Shown: positions 11,681 to 23,372 of the stretch, piece by piece
Layout of the letters: every line of letters begins with the position of its first letter
Numbering within the stretch: the first letter of the stretch is position 1
Assembly: GCF_033958435.1 (NCBI RefSeq)
Contig: NC_134137.1
Location: forward strand, 111,424,501-111,488,500
Direction of reading: 5' to 3'
DNA: 64,000 nucleotides
Source: Carettochelys insculpta
Taxonomy: Eukaryota > Chordata > Testudines > Carettochelyidae
Translations under genes and position numbers: made by a program
The notes under the pieces: generated by a model
Seen by the model: the letters and a program-made list of their open reading frames with translations, nothing else
The model's database searches: none
Told to the model about the DNA's origin: nothing

Positions 11681-12850
11681 TAAACCAAATCAAATCAAAA
11701 CAACCTTGATGAATGATGGCATTGCAGTACATTAACAATGTCCTCAGCACAAAAGCAGTCAAAAGATATTAACCTGGGGGGTCCTTACCAGAAGTGTGTG
11801 TTTTCAGTCAGTAGTTAGTGTCTTCCAACACAAATGTGAATGCTTTACTAAACTTTCACTTCAGCAGTTACGTTCTGCGCCAGTTGCTGTGAAAATATTC
11901 CCCTTTGCATTCAAAGGCATTGAGCAAAACCACAGGATGCTGCTAAATCTAACTGTGTTGGCCACGTCATCATTCTATATTCAACCAAGACATTGCTAAC
12001 AGGATTTCTGTGCCTAAGGTCCACACTACCACCATTCTGCAGATACTCAGTCGGTAGCTGACTTTCTTTTCTTTGGGTGAGTGATGTTGGGTATGACTTC
12101 ATGAGCTGCCATAGGAGCATGTGTGGCGGTGCTCAAAATAAATGTTAGCACAGAAATATCAGACATAATGAAAATGTTCATGGAAAATACAACCCCTTTT
12201 TGCCATCTGTGATACCATCTGAACCTTTGAGCACCCTCGTGTCATGGACCTTTCTCAAGTGTCCAATGCTGATGTTCCTGAACTGATCCCTGCAATCCTC
12301 TCAGCTTGGAGAAATAGTGAACTGTAACATTTCAGGTTCACATATTCACTGGCCTCATTTGTGTCCTGGGCCCCGCCACCACAGAGTGTGGTGCTGCTTT
12401 GGCCCATAGGCATCCTCTCCTGCTGAGTCACCTCTCTAGCCAGGTTCTGTGGCCACTAAATCCCCTACATTCAGGTTCCCTGGGCTCTGGTGGCCTGCAG
12501 GAGGTGCTGGCTGCTGTTTGATGCTATACAGGTATGAAGGGACTCATTGTTTGAGTGTTGGGTGTGCATATATACCTGTGACTACTTTGAAGTGTAGCTG
12601 TACCCTTTAGCAACACTTTGTCCTCTATGCCAATAGAGGGAGTAGAGAGCTGGACCTCCTAGCCATGTGGCTCGTGGGTTCATAATCAGAAACTCTGAAA
12701 AGCAGGAATTTAAGCAGTCCCCCTTTCTGCTGGCTTTCTCACAGAAAAGACATTAGGTTCTCTCTTTTCTATTTTATCCTTACTGGTTATGGCAGAAGGT
12801 AGTGGCAGCACCAGCAACCTGCTGTGATGTGTAGTGGGAGATCTTCACCC
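11681..12850. other. No recognisable feature
   Basis: No supported gene or repeat boundary. Confidence 0.35.
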
Positions 12851-13808
12851 ATTTGTGTCCATAAGTTAAGGAAATATGGGTTGGATCCTTGGACTATAAG
12901 GTCCTGGCTGGGATGACTTAGTGGGTGTTGATCCTGCTTGAAGCAGGGAGCTGGACTAGATGACCTCCTGAGATCCCTTCTAGCCCTATGATTCTGTGAT
13001 TCTGTAAATTACTTCAGTATGCCCAGTTCAACTCAGGTCTAAAGAAGTAGCAGAGGCTCTACAAGCTAGTTCTTCAGATTGAAAAGACTCTTGGGCTTTT
13101 TCTTTTCTTTTTTAAAGCACCAAAAACATGACCTTGTAAATGCAGGCACCCAAAACAGCTGGGATAACTGAGTCAACTTTCATTTGTCAAGAAAAATATC
13201 TGAGTCACAGTTCTATATTCTATATTTACACCAACAGCGAAGTGTTGTGATTGAAAAAACACTGGAGAAATGTTTCAGGTAAGAATATCCATGAGAAAAG
13301 AGTTTAGAAAACACAGAAAACCTCACCTCTTTGGTGCAAGGTCTAAGCTGCAGAACTCTTCACCATGTGTTACAGAAAGAGTTAAAGTAAGTGACAGTGA
13401 CCTGGATTGTCTTTTGTCATTGCTGTTGGTGTAAATATAGAATATAGAACTGTGACTCAGATTTTTTTCTTGACAAATGAAAGTTGACTCAGTTATCCCA
13501 GCTGTTTTGGGTGCCTGCATTTACAAGGTCATGTTTTTGGTGCTTTAAAAAAGAAAAGAAAAAGCCCAAGAGTCTTTTCAGTCTGAAGAACTAGTTTGTA
13601 GAGCCTCTGCTACTTCTTTAGACCTGAGCTGAACTGGGCATACTGAAGTAATTTACAGAATCACAAAATCATAGGGCTAGAAGGACCTCAGGAGGTCATC
13701 TAGTCCAGCTCCCTGCTTCAAGCAGGATCAACACCCACTAAGTCATCCCAGCCAGGACGGTATAGTCCAAGGATCCAATCCATATTTCCTTAATTTATGG
13801 ACACAAAT
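12851..13808. repeat. Large inverted duplication, about 388-bp arms, 183-bp spacer
   Basis: The left arm 12851-13238 is nearly the exact reverse complement of 13422-13808, with only scattered substitutions and almost no indels. Each arm holds a CR1 3' end plus about 215 bp of flanking unique sequence (for example caccaaaaacatgaccttgt and its complement). It is therefore an inverted duplication of a locus, not two independent CR1 insertions. Confidence 0.85.
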
Positions 13809-14048
13809 GTTGTGGGAGACCATATTAAAAGCTTTGCTGAAGTCAAGGTATATCACATCCACTAACTTCCCCATGTCCAAAGAGCCTGTTACCTTGCCAT
13901 AGAAGCTAATCAGATTGGTCAGGCAGGACTTGCCCCTGGTGAATCCATGTTGGCTACTTTTGATCACTTTCCCCTCCTCCAAGTGCTCCAAAATGGATTC
14001 CTTGAGGATCTCCTCCTTCAGTTTCCCGGGAATAGAGATGGAATACAT
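13632..14048 (-). pseudogene. CR1-type LINE fragment, reverse transcriptase part plus 3' end
   Basis: On the minus strand the frame contains QHGFTRGKSCLTNLISFYG and VIYLDFSKAFNMVSHN, which are reverse transcriptase motif-A type sequences of CR1 LINEs. This is joined near 13745 directly to a CR1 3' end (ggagctggactagatgacct) and the tail ctatgattttgtgattctgt. The rest of ORF2 is deleted. The right arm of the inverted duplication covers its 3' part. Confidence 0.8.
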
Positions 14049-14546
14049 AGACGCAGATAGTCAAAGATGTTAACATAACCAAAAAAAGTTTGGGGTTTGG
14101 TATACAGAGATCCCAGCCTAATTGGTCCCCTGTACATGTGCCATAAAAATCCTTTTAACCTCTGATTAAACACACAGAAGAGAAATGAGAAAGGTAAAGG
14201 TATTTGAAATAGAAAGTATTTAGTACAGCTTTCATTTTAGCAACATTTCCTTTTCCCTTTCTCTCTTGCTGGAGAATTTGTAAAGGAGAATGCCGTCATT
14301 TGACCTTGTTGTAGATGATAATAGCTACTATTTTGGGGTGGGGGAAAAAGAGGAGAAAGTTTATAGAGATTGACTGGAACTGTTGTTGTTGTTAATGTTT
14401 AATACCAGCTCCTGGAACACAAAACAAGATGAACACACAAAAGAGAAAAGAACAGCAAAGGTAGAAAACACAGTTTCTGTCTTTAGTATTGACTTTCATG
14501 TGCAAGCTCACTGCTAACAAAACACAGGGACAGCGCACAGTCTTAA
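14049..14546. other. No recognisable feature
   Basis: No gene or element supported. Confidence 0.35.
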
Positions 14547-16024
14547 GGTTATGTCTACGCTACAGCATAACTTTGAATGTAAGGCACTTAGCTTGATTTT
14601 AACTTGTGACTATTCACACATCAAATACCATTATTTCAAATGTAGGGGGTGCAATGGCTGATATTCTCACCCTGCCAACCCTAGTGGGATTAGCAGGAAG
14701 TTTGAATGTAAGTTTGAATGTAAGCATTTGGATTAATGTAGTGTGGAAACAGCTTCCATTTAAGATGGTTTTATGGCCTTCAGAGGATTCCAACATGTAT
14801 CCCACAATGCCCTACAGTTGTCTGTTCTGGCCAGTTGCATCTCTGATGCTCTCCATAGCTGTGTCTACACGTGCACGCTACTTCGAAGTAGCGGCACTAA
14901 CATCGAAATAGCGCCCGTCGCGGCTACACGCGTCGGGCGCTATTTCGAAGTTAACTTCGACGTTAGGTGGCGAGACATCGAAGTCGCTAACCTCATGAGG
15001 GGATCGGAATAGCGCCCTACTTCGACGTTCAACGTCGAAGTAGGGACTGTGTAGACGATCCGCGTCCCGCAACGTCGAAATTGTGGGGTCCTCCATGGCA
15101 GCCATCAGCTGGGGGGTTGAGAGACGCTGTCTCTCCAGCCCGTGCGGGGCTCTATGGTCACCGTGTGCAGCAGCCCTTAGCCCAGGGCTTCTGGCTGCTG
15201 CTGCTGCAGCTGGGGATTCATGCTGCATGCACAGGGTCTGCAACTCGTTGTCGGCTCTGTGTATCTTGTGCTGTTTAGTGCAAGTGTGTCTGGGAGGGGC
15301 CCTTTAAGGGAGCGGCTGGCTGTTGAGTCTGCCCTGTGACCCTGTCTGCAGCTGTGCCTGGCACCCTTATTTCGATGTGTGCTCCTGTGGCGTGTAGATG
15401 TTCCGTCGCTGCGCCTATTTCGATGTGGTGCTGCGCAACGTTGATGTTGAACATCGACGTTGCCAGCCCTGGAGGACGTGTAGACGTTATTCATCGAAAT
15501 AGCCTATTTCGATGTCGCCACATCGAAATAGGCTACTTCGATGTAGGCTTCACGTGTAGACGTAGCCCATGTGTGCAGGAAGTAAGGTAACAGGAAGCTT
15601 GCAAATTTAACATTTCAGGGCTGGCTGTTGCCGGGGGAAAGTCTCCCCACTGTGGAAAAGATTATCGGGGGCTGGCTGTCGCTGGGGGTTGGGGGGAAGT
15701 CTCTATCTGAAAAAATAGACATTTGCTTTCCATGGGAGGGGAATGAGGGCAATGTAATGTGGGAAGATGACATCACACACCCATAACCACTTGCAGGACA
15801 TTGTTTTTCCCAAATCGTACCAGCAAAAAAACCCAGAATGCTACGGGACTGAGGGAACTGTGGGAACTATAGGAACTGCACCGCTGCAACAGTAGATGTT
15901 TGGTGATTTAGTGTGGCAGTATTAACTCAATTTTGTCAGGACTTTGTGGGGAGGTGAGGATACTCTAATTTGAATTTATAAAAGCCAGCATTACAAAACT
16001 GATTTTAATAGTGTTGACATAGCC
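14547..16024. mobile_element. Harbinger-like non-autonomous element, TSD TAA, hosting a 711-bp MITE
   Basis: Left end ggttatgtctacgctacagc, right complement ggctatgtcaacactattaa. TAA occurs at 14544-14546 and 16025-16027. Without the nested element at 14857-15567 it is about 764 bp. The interior (CTGGCTGTYGCYGGGG, repeated at about 15620 and 15670) has no open reading frame. Confidence 0.7.
14857..15567. mobile_element. 711-bp deletion derivative of the large Harbinger element, TSD CAT
   Basis: CAT flanks both sides (14854-14856 and 15568-15570). The left half matches the Myb-gene end of the large Harbinger copies (agctgtgtctacacgtgcac, and gccatcagctggggggttga at 15102). The right half matches the transposase-gene end (gtgtctgggaggggcccttt, tagcctatttcgatgtcgcc). 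Everything coding between is missing. It keeps the CCCTTTAAGGG promoter-like block. Confidence 0.85.
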
Positions 16025-17264
16025 TAATCAACCACCTGGGGACCTGGCAAACTAGTAACATTATCATAGATTTTATATGACACTTTGGTTACAGACTCAA
16101 GACAGTGTTGTAAAACAAGTCTCGGCCACTAAGCCAGACTCTTATTAGACAGAAAGCAAAAGGAGAAGGACAGAAACAAGAAAAAATAGATGCAAAAGAG
16201 AGACGACACGTGTGGGAGGGGCTTGGGGAAGGAAATGATAAAGTTTCACATACCATTTATGGTCAGGATTTAGCTGGAGCCAGTGGAGGTGGAATTCCCC
16301 CTGGATTCCTCTTTCTAGACTGGTCAGGACATCCCTCCTAACCCAGCACTGTCAGAGTGGATACTGGGGAAACAGGAGACAGTGCAGGTGAAAGCCATAT
16401 TGGTGAAGCTCATGCCTTCTTGTTTTTCCATCCTTCAGCTGGCTAGCATCAATATCTCTCCTCTCATTTTTGCTAATCTCCAAAGCCTTTTTTCTTTCAA
16501 GGACCCCAAAAGGGCAGTGGTGGGAGGAAGAGCTAATTTCCTTATTATTTTGTCCAACAATTAGGCCTCATTTTGGACAGATCAATTTGGGTCCATTAAT
16601 TTCCATCGCACTGCTCTTGTTTACCGGACATGGTCTTAATAAAGCCCTCAAGTTATATCAATAGGCTTCCTTTTTGTACTGTTTCAGCCTCTCTGACTCC
16701 CTTTAGAACCTTGTCTCATCAGCATTTATTGCTATAGGCTATTGTTTCACTGTATTCACTTTTATCCACTTTCCCCGGCTGATCTTACAATTAGGGTAAA
16801 TTTGTGGGCAAAATTATTGCAATAAACCTCTCTCTTTGTGCAGTCATTATTCAGAAATAGGTCACCACTGGGAGTCATTTATACTTCTACTAAAGGAATT
16901 CGATAGACTGCAAAGCTGCCCATTAGACTCACATTGTCTACGTCTTCATGACATTCAATACTCAATTGTGCATGATGCTCAGATCCATGAATTACATGTG
17001 TCCATTTTTGGTGCAATCTCAGGTTTTTGTAAGGAGGTTCTAACCCATTGTTTTTGCCATATTGGACATCTAAAACTGTAATAAGAGTAAGACATTCTCA
17101 ATGCCAGGAGATGAATAGAGGAAATAGTCAAGCATCGAGTGTAGTCCTTAAACATAGTCCTACATACAGTGCACTAAGCAACATTTAAAACAAAACCCAA
17201 AGGGAGCAGAAAAGAACAGCAAAAATAGAAAATGCGGTTTCTGTCTAAGTGCTGACTTTCACCT
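16025..17264. other. No recognisable feature
   Basis: No gene or repeat boundary supported. Confidence 0.35.
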
Positions 17265-17345
17265 GGATGGGAGTATAGGGGTCTGGAGTAGATGACCTAC
17301 TAAAGTCCCTCCCAGTTCTACACTCCCATGATTCTGCGATTTGAG
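17265..17345 (+). repeat. CR1-like 3' tail
   Basis: ggtctggagtagatgaccta, then tcccagttctacactcccatgattctg, matches the usual CR1 3' end pattern (GGACTAGATGACCTC...ATGATTCTRTGATT). It is a very short relic. Confidence 0.5.
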
Positions 17346-17815
17346 ATAAGCTGCAGTGACAGTGTACAATACTTTCAAAACTAAAAGCATAGTTTTTCCT
17401 ACCCCTGTTTAGCTTTTGGGTCTCATGTGAGGTTAGGCTGAGACAAAAGGGTGAATGACAAGCAAATTGTGATGAGGTGCTGGTGCTTGGGTGCTAGGGT
17501 GGTGAAAGCCCTATAAGGGCTAAATCCAACGCACATTGAATTCAGCATAAAGGGTCTTTGAGATCGGTGGGTATTGGATCGTACCCTGAATCCCTAGATA
17601 CTAATATCTCTGAAAACGTGTACAGTATTTTTTTATTGTTTTCAGAAGCTATCCAGGTAGTTTCAGTAAAAGCAGTGGAAGGTAAATCCACAGGGATAAT
17701 TTACCTGTTATGACTGACAACACTATTAACTCGCTTTTAGTAAACTAATATTGCTGCTTAGCGATTCAGTCCAAGGCCCTCACAACTTTTTGTGTATATA
17801 GTAATTCCTCACTAA
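17346..17815. other. No recognisable feature
   Basis: Nothing supported. Confidence 0.35.
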
Positions 17816-18284
17816 GGCTGAGTTTACATGGAACAACTCTCCCAGCAGCTCCATGCTAACGAGCAGCCTCACAATTGCAAATTGCTGCTCATTAGCATGG
17901 CCCCGGGGCTCATTAGCGTAGCTGCACAAGAGCTCGCTCTCGGCAGAGGGGATGCTGGCAGTAGAAAGGCTGTGTGGACGTGCCCCTATGGGCAAAAGCC
18001 CCTCCGCCACCTGTCCCTTATGCCTGAACCATCCTAATACCCAAGCAGGAGGGCCTCATCACAATATGCTAAACAGGCATAAGGGGCTGGTGACAGAGGG
18101 GCTTTTTGCCAGAAGTGGGATGTCCACATGGCCTCTTTACTGCTGGTAGCCTCCTCTGCTGAGAGTGAGCTTGAGCAGCTGTGCTAATGAGCTGTAGGAC
18201 TACGCTAATGAGCAGCCATTTGAAATTGCAAGGCTGCTGTTTAGCATGGAGCTGCTGGGAGAGTGGCTCCATGTAGACCCAGCC
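17816..18284. mobile_element. Harbinger-like MITE, about 469 bp
   Basis: Left ggctgagtttacatggaaca and right complement ggctgggtctacatggagcc continue into a shared CTCTCCCAGCAGCTCCATGC. The 3-bp flanks do not match, so it is probably old. The element at 45245 looks related. Confidence 0.6.
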
Positions 18285-18423
18285 ATCCTGTTGTAGTTAT
18301 GCTTCTGAAAAATGCTACCCTAAGCAAAATGACATTAAGTGAATCCAATTTCCCCTTAATGCAAATAGAGGAGTTAGGTTCCAGGGATTTTTTTTCCAGA
18401 GGACAAAAGGGTATATACATACA

Positions 18424-18665
18424 GGCTACGTCTACACTAGCCCAAAACTTCGAAATGGCCATGCAATGGCCATTTCGAAGTTCACTAATGAAGTGCTGAC
18501 ATATATATTTAGTGACTCATTAGAATGCCGGCAACCCCGGCACTTCAAAATTGATGTGGCTCACTGCCCCACAGCTCATCCAGACTGGACTCCTTTTCGA
18601 AAGGACCCCGGCAACTTTGAAATCCCCTTATTCCTATCAGATGAATATTCCTTATTTGGCTGAAA
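18424..18665. mobile_element. Truncated Harbinger-like MITE
   Basis: Left end ggctacgtctacactagccc followed by ACTTCGAAATGGCC and a nearby inverted copy. It extends to an internal ccccttattcctat block also present in the element at 22739. No right terminus is found. Confidence 0.55.
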
Positions 18666-21273
18666 ATAAGGGAAAAGAGAAATTTGATATCATGGAACAA
18701 TAAAATGAAAAACTATTTTTCCCTAATATTTCTAGGGTTTAATGTGTTTATTAATCTATATAAAATGATATATTATATAATGAAGAATGCTAAACTAATA
18801 ATTTTTCATTAAATATGAGGAAGCTTATACAGTTTATGTATATTTATAAAAGAATATATGTCTACAATGGAGAAAGGAGTACAATGTTTTGCAAATTAAA
18901 TACAAAATAGGCTTATCTGGTATCCAGAGTTTTTGGCACATAAGCAATTCTGCAGGAGATTCCTAAAACACAAAAAGATAACAAAAATGAAAAAGAAAAA
19001 AGACGCAAATACTGAGTTTATGGCAAATATTCCCTGGAATTGCTAAATCACCATTTCATTCTCAATATTGTGAATCCAAGACGTCAAATCCATATGAAAT
19101 TTTGAAACAATCAATCAATCCATATCAAATTTTGAAACAATCAGTCACCATAGCAGCACCTGATTGTGGAAAATATGATTTCAAAATCAATTTGTCATGG
19201 TCCCATATGGATTTAATGGTTTATTTGTTTTGACATTTCTCATTTGCCAAGTGCAGGTATGCTGCAGTAATCTCTCTATCCTGTATTTACAAAGCAAGCT
19301 GCTGGGAGGCAGATGTGGTTTTGAATTTGTACTGGATATGGAATTACCTGATAAAGTTTTAATCTGATCATTTTCCCAGCACCACAAAAGAAATATATAT
19401 GCGATCTGATTCTATGACAAGACCTTTCGGATGTCCAATTCACATCACAAGAAATCCTTTGACAACACAAATAAGAAACGGGCTTGCCTTGAATAACCTG
19501 CCCGCAGGAAGGAAAAAAAACAAAACAATAAAAAAAAACAAACAGAAAAAAGAAGATAAGCTTTTAAATGGTCAACTACTTAAAGAAAAGGGCTGGATTT
19601 TGATGCAACTCTATTTGCGCAATGGGGTCTCAAACACTTCTGTATTAAAAGCCCTTGTTTGTGGGAGATCATTTTTTTATTTCAGTGGGAAGAATTTGTT
19701 TTTACTTCTTTGATATTGTGGATCCAGGAGTGGCAACCAATTTGGTGGCAGCTATTAGGCGGGAAGTGGCTAGTGATTATTGTGAAGTTGTAGAAGTTTC
19801 AGTTAGTGAAGTTAGTGGCTTCATCCCTCAGGGAGCCAAGTATCCCATTGACATAACAGTGTTTTGGTTTTTGCAATTTTATTACAAAACTTATTTTTCT
19901 GACCTAAAAAGCATTGCATTTTCTATGGCTCAGACTTCAGATGACTACCAAAGAAATCACCCTAGTTACGTGAATACATTCTATTTTAATTTTCTATTTC
20001 AAATCACAGTTAATACATATTGTTCACTTCCCTTTATTTCTTTGGTTATATTTTATTAAACTAAACCTGAGATTTTGCATGTATGAACTAAAACACTGAC
20101 AGACTCTAATATTATTTGTGTTTCATTTGTCCTGAGGTATGGGCAACAATTTTCCAGCAGAACTGAACAGCAGGTCATTTGATAAACAATTGAAAGCAAA
20201 ATACATTGTGTTTGGAGGCATGCTTAACTGTAGGTTGTGTGTGCGCACGTGTGTGTGTTGAGGGGAGGGGGGTGGAATTGGCAATTAACGCAGAAGTATC
20301 AAATCAGTCTGCTGATCATGCATAGCTGCAGCAAATTATGGATTCAAGTTGTGCAATTTTGAGGCCAGGAGTGTCTCTCCTTATGTTTGCACAGTAACTT
20401 ATAGTTGGGCTCTGATCAATGACTAGATCCTGAGTATGGTTACTGGCATACAAATAATCTTTTGTATGAGAGAGATACTATTCTATTTGCTGGGTATATC
20501 TGGGTAAAAGTCTTTGGACATGAAAGGCCTTATCTCTGAGAAGTTTCTGGAAAGCTCTTACATTACCTGAACTTGGCTTACTTCTTGGAATGTAATAGGT
20601 CTTTTATAAGATTGTGTGGTACACTTTCAAATTACTGTTGCCCATTGGCATGTGCATTGTATTATTGGGAAGGAAGAAGCCCTAATTTTTCTTCACAAAA
20701 CACTACGTTGCTAAGAAAGCTAATAAATACCATATCCCATATCCAGAAGGTGTGATAGGGCTTTCTTAATTTAGGACTTATGTAAATTACTTGCATAACC
20801 TCTTATTACTCATGATATGACTTGTCAAGATTCTAACTGCAGATTGAATTAGCTCCAGTTCTTCATTCTGATTGGCTACAGATGCCAAGAATACTGGTGC
20901 AAAATGAAGCTGAGGCTTATTTAAAACAGGTGATAGTAACAATTTCTTTCAGAGGTAAGATATTACACCAGTACTGTGATAAACTATAACAAATTATTCC
21001 TAGCAGACATATTGACTTAATGATGCTGAAGAAAGAGGAGAAGCCAGCAACAGGAACTTATGACAATACTGAAACTATCAAACAGAAGTTTAAACAAAAA
21101 AAAAAAAGGGAAAGGAATATGTCCAGGTAGGCATATTGCTTACTTGAATCACATGAGAATAAAGCATATGCTATCTGGTACTCTATGAAAACTTTGGAGT
21201 CCAGCATCAAACTTGTAGAAACAGAAGGATTTCAAAAAGGAGAGAACAACCCATGAAAACTATCAATTTTACA
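18666..21273. other. No gene; a short tandem duplication and a (TG)n tract
   Basis: Strongly AT-rich. About 19090-19146 holds two copies of a roughly 31-bp unit containing aaattttgaaacaatca. A TG/CG-rich dinucleotide tract lies near 20236-20262. A 134-codon open frame at 19655-20059 has no recognisable motif and is probably chance. Confidence 0.4.
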
Positions 21274-21481
21274 CAGTAGTGGAACCTTAATTATCCAGAC
21301 TTCAATTGCCTAAAATTTCTGGTTAGCCAAATTAGGGTTATCTTATCTGGCAGCTATAGATTGCAAGGAAAATCATTTTCAGAAATTCAGGGTGTCAAAA
21401 CATATTTATTATCTATGATAATCAAATAATTAAGGCAATAAACATTTCCAAAAAGATAATAGTTCAGTTTTATCCCTACTG
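21274..21481. mobile_element. Possible Tigger-like remnant
   Basis: The left end cagtagtggaaccttaatta and right complement cagtagggataaaactgaac are similar inverted termini of pogo/Tigger type. TA is present only on the right flank. Non-coding. Confidence 0.35.
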
Positions 21482-22563
21482 TAACACAAATTTCTTCAGT
21501 GGACTTTACTGGGATGAAGCTAGGATTTCACATACACAAATGCTCCAGTGATGGGAGGATGTGCAGCGTTTATGATGCTGTTCTAATATCCCCATGCTCA
21601 GACTCTGGGCTCAGAGTACTTCAAACTTCTCCAAAAAAATCCATCTTCTTCTGTTTCAGTTTATGTAAGTTCTTGTGCTGCCTTTATCAGAGTAGAAGGG
21701 AAGTACCTTCTAGAGGTCCATAAGGTGATATAATTACCATCTTGCTGGGAAGAAGAAAAGCTAACAAAAGTTGCTAAAAATTCAATGCTGTTTTCTTTTG
21801 GGATGGCATCTCAAAGAAAAATGCAAGGAATAGCATTCTCCAGGTTAGCTACATGGAAGTTAGGGACTCCACGTCACTTTCTGAATAAAGTAGAGAAAGA
21901 AGTTGTACAGTCCATCTGATATCCCATTTATCAACAAAACTGACTCTAGTTTCCAAAGAGGTATTTGATCTCTGGAGCTCACCTAGGTGTTGACTAATGT
22001 CTGGTCAGAGTACACCATCTTCCCTGACTTCGCCTTTATTGAGAGGAACCTGCATCAGCTCCAGGAGATTTCACAGGTGGGCATTCACAGGACTATTTTT
22101 GCACTCTGAATGGGTTCTCAATTGCCCTTACTATGATGAGCTAGATTGGGTGCTCACCGGAGTGTGACCATTGAACCTGAATTCATAACCCCCTCCTCGA
22201 TCCTTCAGGCCTTATTGTACTGGAGGATCCTGATGAAAGGCAGGAGAAGGAGGCACAAAGGTCCTGGGAAGAAGCCTCTGTGGACCTGGAAGAAGAACAG
22301 CATGTTACTCTGCACTTCTGTCTTACAGACCTCATTGAGGAACCTGAGATGGATCCTGAGCTGCAGCAGGAAACAGAATCTAAGGCTGGTAAGTTATAAC
22401 AGATCCACAAACTCCACAGAAGTTTCCTCTTTGGTTCTGGAATCACATGCCTGAAGCCAGCTCCTTCACTACACCACATGTTCACCTTGACATGATTCAG
22501 GAGCAAGCCCTGCTGTAAACCAGTGATTGTACTGAAATCCCATGACACACTATAACACACTCA
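21482..22563 (+). other. Mostly featureless; exon-like segment near 22200-22392
   Basis: A plus-strand frame within about 22200-22390 reads GLIVLEDPDERQEKEAQ, later VTLHFCLTDLIEEPEMDPEL, and is followed by a donor-like gtaagt at 22390. It is acidic and could be a relic of a transposon accessory gene. I could not identify it, and upstream stops argue against a working gene. Confidence 0.25.
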
Positions 22564-23372
22564 GGCTGTGTCTAGACTAGCCCCCAACTTCAAAGGGGGC
22601 ATGGTAATGAGGGTGTTGGGAGATTATTAATGAAGTGCTGCGGTGTGAAACTTTGAAGTGCCGGCTTGAGTGTAGCCGCGGGTCAGCCGTGGGCACTTTG
22701 AAGTGCCCGCACTACTTTAAGGTCCCTTTACTCCTCAAAGCTATGTCTACACTAGCCCCAGAACTTCAAAAGGGCCATGATAATGAACCTAATGGAAAGA
22801 TGCTAATGAGGCTCTACCATGAATATGTAGGACCTCATTAGCATAATGGCATCCAGAGCACTTCAAAAGTGCTGTTTTTGATCACATGCGGCTCAGCTAC
22901 ACTGGGGTCCTTTTCAAGAGGACCCTGCATACTTCAAAATCCCCTTGTTCCTATTTGGTTATAGGAATAAGGGGATTTTGAAAAGGACGCCGTTTAGACG
23001 AGCCGCACGCAATCGAAAGCCGCACTTTCAAAGTGCTGTGGCTGCCATTATGCTAACAAGAAGCTGCATATTCACGGCAGAACCTCATTAGCATCTTTCT
23101 ATTAGGTTCATTATCATGGCCCTTTTGAAGTTCTGGGGCTAGTGTAGACATAGGTAAGTTTTTGAGGAGTAAAGGGACTTCGAAGTTGCATGGGCACTTC
23201 GAAGTACCTGCGGCTGACCCACAGCTACACGCAAGCTGGCACTTCGAAGTTTCACACTTTGAAGTTGCTGTGGGGGAGTTTTAGCCTAATGAAGTGCTGC
23301 ATGTATTAGTAATCTATCAACACCCTAATTACCGAGCACCCTGTGAAGTTGGAGGCTAGCCTAGACACAACC
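22564..23372. mobile_element. Harbinger-like MITE interrupted by a second MITE
   Basis: Outer ends ggctgtgtctagactagccc and complement ggttgtgtctaggctagcct. The flanks are TCA and TTA (one mismatch). Its halves (ctttactcctcaaa and tttttgaggagtaaag) would meet if 22739-23155 were removed. It is related to the element at 42090, which has the same internal GGAGTAAAGGGACTTCGAAGTTG block. Confidence 0.65.
22739..23155. mobile_element. Inner foldback MITE nested in 22564-23372
   Basis: Ends agctatgtctacactagccc and complement acctatgtctacactagccc. The arms share CAGAACTTCAAAAGGGCCATGATAATGAACCTAAT-like sequence in inverted orientation. It has the same family layout as the truncated copies at 10563 and 18424. 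The target duplication is not clear. Confidence 0.65.

Noticed and set aside
19655..20059. 134-codon plus-strand frame
   Set aside because: AT-rich, with no motif, splice context or homology that I can recognise.
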